8,975 nucleotides of DNA from Eubacterium sp. (GTDB lineage: Bacteria > Bacillota > Clostridia > Lachnospirales > Lachnospiraceae). Shown here piece after piece: positions 8,025 to 8,975 of this stretch. Numbering within the stretch: the stretch's first letter is position 1; each line of letters opens with the position of its first letter. Made by a program: the position numbers and the translations under genes. Under the pieces are notes generated by a model. That model worked only from the letters and a program-made list of their open reading frames with translations. It did no database searches and had not been told where the DNA came from. The DNA lies in the NCBI GenBank assembly GCA_003520145.1, contig DOVJ01000118.1:1-8975 (forward strand), in the 5' to 3' direction.

Positions 8025-8762
8025 TTAGTTCTCAACTGCTTCGTTAGCGTCCTCAGACTCTGCGTTATGATCGAATTCAACACCCTGTGAAACTTCGATA
8101 ACAGCATCTGCCATCTTAGATACAATAAGCTTTACGGCTCTGATTGCATCATCATTACCAGGGATTACATAATCAAGCTCATCAGGATCGCAGTTTGTAT
8201 CAACGATACCGATAAGTGGAATACCAAGTGTATGAGCTTCCTTTACGCAGATAGACTCCTTCTTAGGGTCAACTACGAATATAGCATCAGGAATGCTCTC
8301 CATCTCCTTGATACCGCCAAGGTTCTTGTTAAGCTTATCAAGCTCCTTCTTAAGTTCGATAACTTCCTTCTTAGGAAGAACGTCAAATGTTCCGTCCTCT
8401 TCCATCTTCTCGATTTCCTTAAGTCTGGCGATTCTTGACTGGATTGTCTTGAAGTTAGTAAGCATACCACCAAGCCATCTCTCGTTAACGAAGTACATAC
8501 CGCAACGCTCAGCCTCTGTAGCTACAGCATCCTTAGCCTGCTTCTTAGTACCTACGAAAAGAATCTTACCGCCATCTCTAGCGATGTTGGCAACAGCATC
8601 ATATGCCTCGTCAACCTTGTTTGCAGACTTCTGCAAATCGATGATATGGATTCCGTTTCTCTCTGTGTAGATGTACTGTGACATCTTAGGATTCCATTTT
8701 CTTGTCTGATGTCCAAAATGAACACCGGCCTCAAGTAAAGCCTTCATTGAAATTACGCTCAT
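8025..8762 (-). CDS. rpsB: 30S ribosomal protein S2
   Basis: S2 is a late-assembling protein of the small ribosomal subunit. It binds 16S rRNA at the head-body junction, near S1 and the anti-Shine-Dalgarno region. The sequence is a full match to family signatures: an N-terminal MKALLEAGVHFGHQTRKWNPKM, GTKKQA at residues 71-76, RWLGGMLTN at 95-103, the helical coiled-coil segment (about 108-150) and DPDELDYVIPGNDDAIRA (192-209). At 245 residues it has normal length, with an acidic C-terminal tail. A strong GGAGG sits 7 nt before the ATG, and there is a near-consensus promoter upstream. tsf follows after 19 nt, the arrangement seen in most bacteria. The leader may provide feedback control by S2, as is known for E. 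coli rpsB-tsf, although the RNA here is not recognisably the same. Confidence 0.99.
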   Translation of the reverse strand: MSVISMKALLEAGVHFGHQTRKWNPKMSQYIYTERNGIHIIDLQKSANKVDEAYDAVANIARDGGKILFVGTKKQAKDAVATEAERCGMYFVNERWLGGMLTNFKTIQSRIARLKEIEKMEEDGTFDVLPKKEVIELKKELDKLNKNLGGIKEMESIPDAIFVVDPKKESICVKEAHTLGIPLIGIVDTNCDPDELDYVIPGNDDAIRAVKLIVSKMADAVIEVSQGVEFDHNAESEDANEAVEN

Positions 8763-8876
8763 CGTAATACCTCCATATGGTTAATTAATTATAAAAACTT
8801 CCATATGCGAAACAGGACGCAAACCAGCCAATCAGGCTCACCATACTCATCCTTACGCATATGTGCTTTTCACACG
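8763..8876 (-). promoter_or_regulatory. Structured rpsB leader with two competing folds (candidate autoregulatory RNA)
   Basis: The leader of about 110 nt can form a long stem. An 8-bp helix joins CAUAUGCG (8856-8863) to CGCAUAUG (8802-8809). It continues past a small asymmetric loop into AGGAUG (8848-8853) with CGUCCU (8814-8819). Inside is a small hairpin, AGCC/GGCU (8826-8838). The downstream arm can instead pair as CAUAUGG (8801-8807) with CCAUAUG (8774-8780). That second arm overlaps the first base of the Shine-Dalgarno GGAGG (8770-8774). The two folds exclude each other, so the leader could switch rpsB translation on and off. Pairings are seen directly; S2 as ligand is inference from E. 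coli. Confidence 0.5.
8770..8774 (-). promoter_or_regulatory. Shine-Dalgarno of rpsB
   Basis: GGAGG sits 7 nt before the ATG at 8762, an ideal spacing. Its first base belongs to the palindromic CCATATGG that can pair with the upstream leader arm, so its accessibility may depend on the leader fold. Confidence 0.85.
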
Positions 8877-8882
8877 TTGACT

Positions 8883-8912
8883 ATTGTATCACAGATTCTT
8901 GTGTCGTGTCAA
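8883..8912 (-). promoter_or_regulatory. Strong sigma-70-type promoter of rpsB-tsf
   Basis: A consensus -35 TTGACA (8907-8912) and a -10 TACAAT (8883-8888) with an 18-bp spacer lie on the minus strand, as expected for a highly expressed ribosomal operon. Transcription should start near 8876. The 63 bp further upstream are AT-rich and show no gene. Confidence 0.85.
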
Positions 8913-8975
8913 GAAGAAATTTTACGAATAATGTCCCATTTTTCTGAGATATTGACATTCTATATATAGGGGATG

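Noticed and set aside
8801..8880. Intrinsic attenuator in the rpsB leader (stem followed by TTTTT at 8793-8797)
   Set aside because: The stem base is AT-rich, and four bases separate it from the short U run. Translational switching explains the pairing better, though attenuation is not fully excluded.
8952..8975. Plus-strand TTGACA as a divergent promoter
   Set aside because: The matching -10 would fall at or beyond the window edge, so it cannot be assessed.

Overview
All five genes in this window lie on the minus strand, so transcription runs from the right end to the left. Base composition is moderately AT-rich. The ribosomal proteins look clostridial. The rightmost hit for taxonomy is a 7TM-HD-GYP sensor type that is abundant in rumen and gut Lachnospiraceae such as Butyrivibrio and Roseburia. 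A Lachnospiraceae-like Gram-positive anaerobe is therefore the best guess. This comes from recalled family resemblance, not from a search.

Right part (about 6840-8975): a translation operon, rpsB (ribosomal protein S2) followed by tsf (elongation factor EF-Ts). A near-consensus promoter (8883-8912) precedes a leader of about 110 nt that can fold into two mutually exclusive structures, one of which reaches the rpsB Shine-Dalgarno. A hairpin terminator (6842-6871) ends the unit. EF-Ts is 369 residues instead of the usual 280-310, because of an insert of about 58 residues at the tip of its coiled-coil hairpin. The pyrH-frr genes that commonly follow tsf in Firmicutes are absent.

Left part (1 to about 6821): a signalling operon with its own extended -10 promoter (6793-6821). 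Its order is (i) a multi-pass membrane HD-GYP protein with an N-terminal region resembling ECF-transporter S components plus an extracellular sensor region; (ii) a 1208-residue hybrid histidine kinase with about fourteen propeller repeats, a Y_Y_Y domain, a kinase core and a receiver; (iii) a second HD-GYP protein with a seven-helix membrane sensor, cut by the left edge of the window. The genes are separated by 0 and 6 nt, which suggests translational coupling.

Taken together, the left operon looks like a dedicated sensory module: two predicted cyclic-di-GMP phosphodiesterases with different sensors flank a kinase of the type that senses glycans in Bacteroidetes. The kinase lacks both a DNA-binding output and an HPt domain, so where its signal goes is the main open question. 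The 213 bp upstream of rpsB hold the promoter and leader. The 152 bp between the two operons hold the terminator and the second promoter. No RNA genes, CRISPR arrays, insertion sequences or phage genes were seen.
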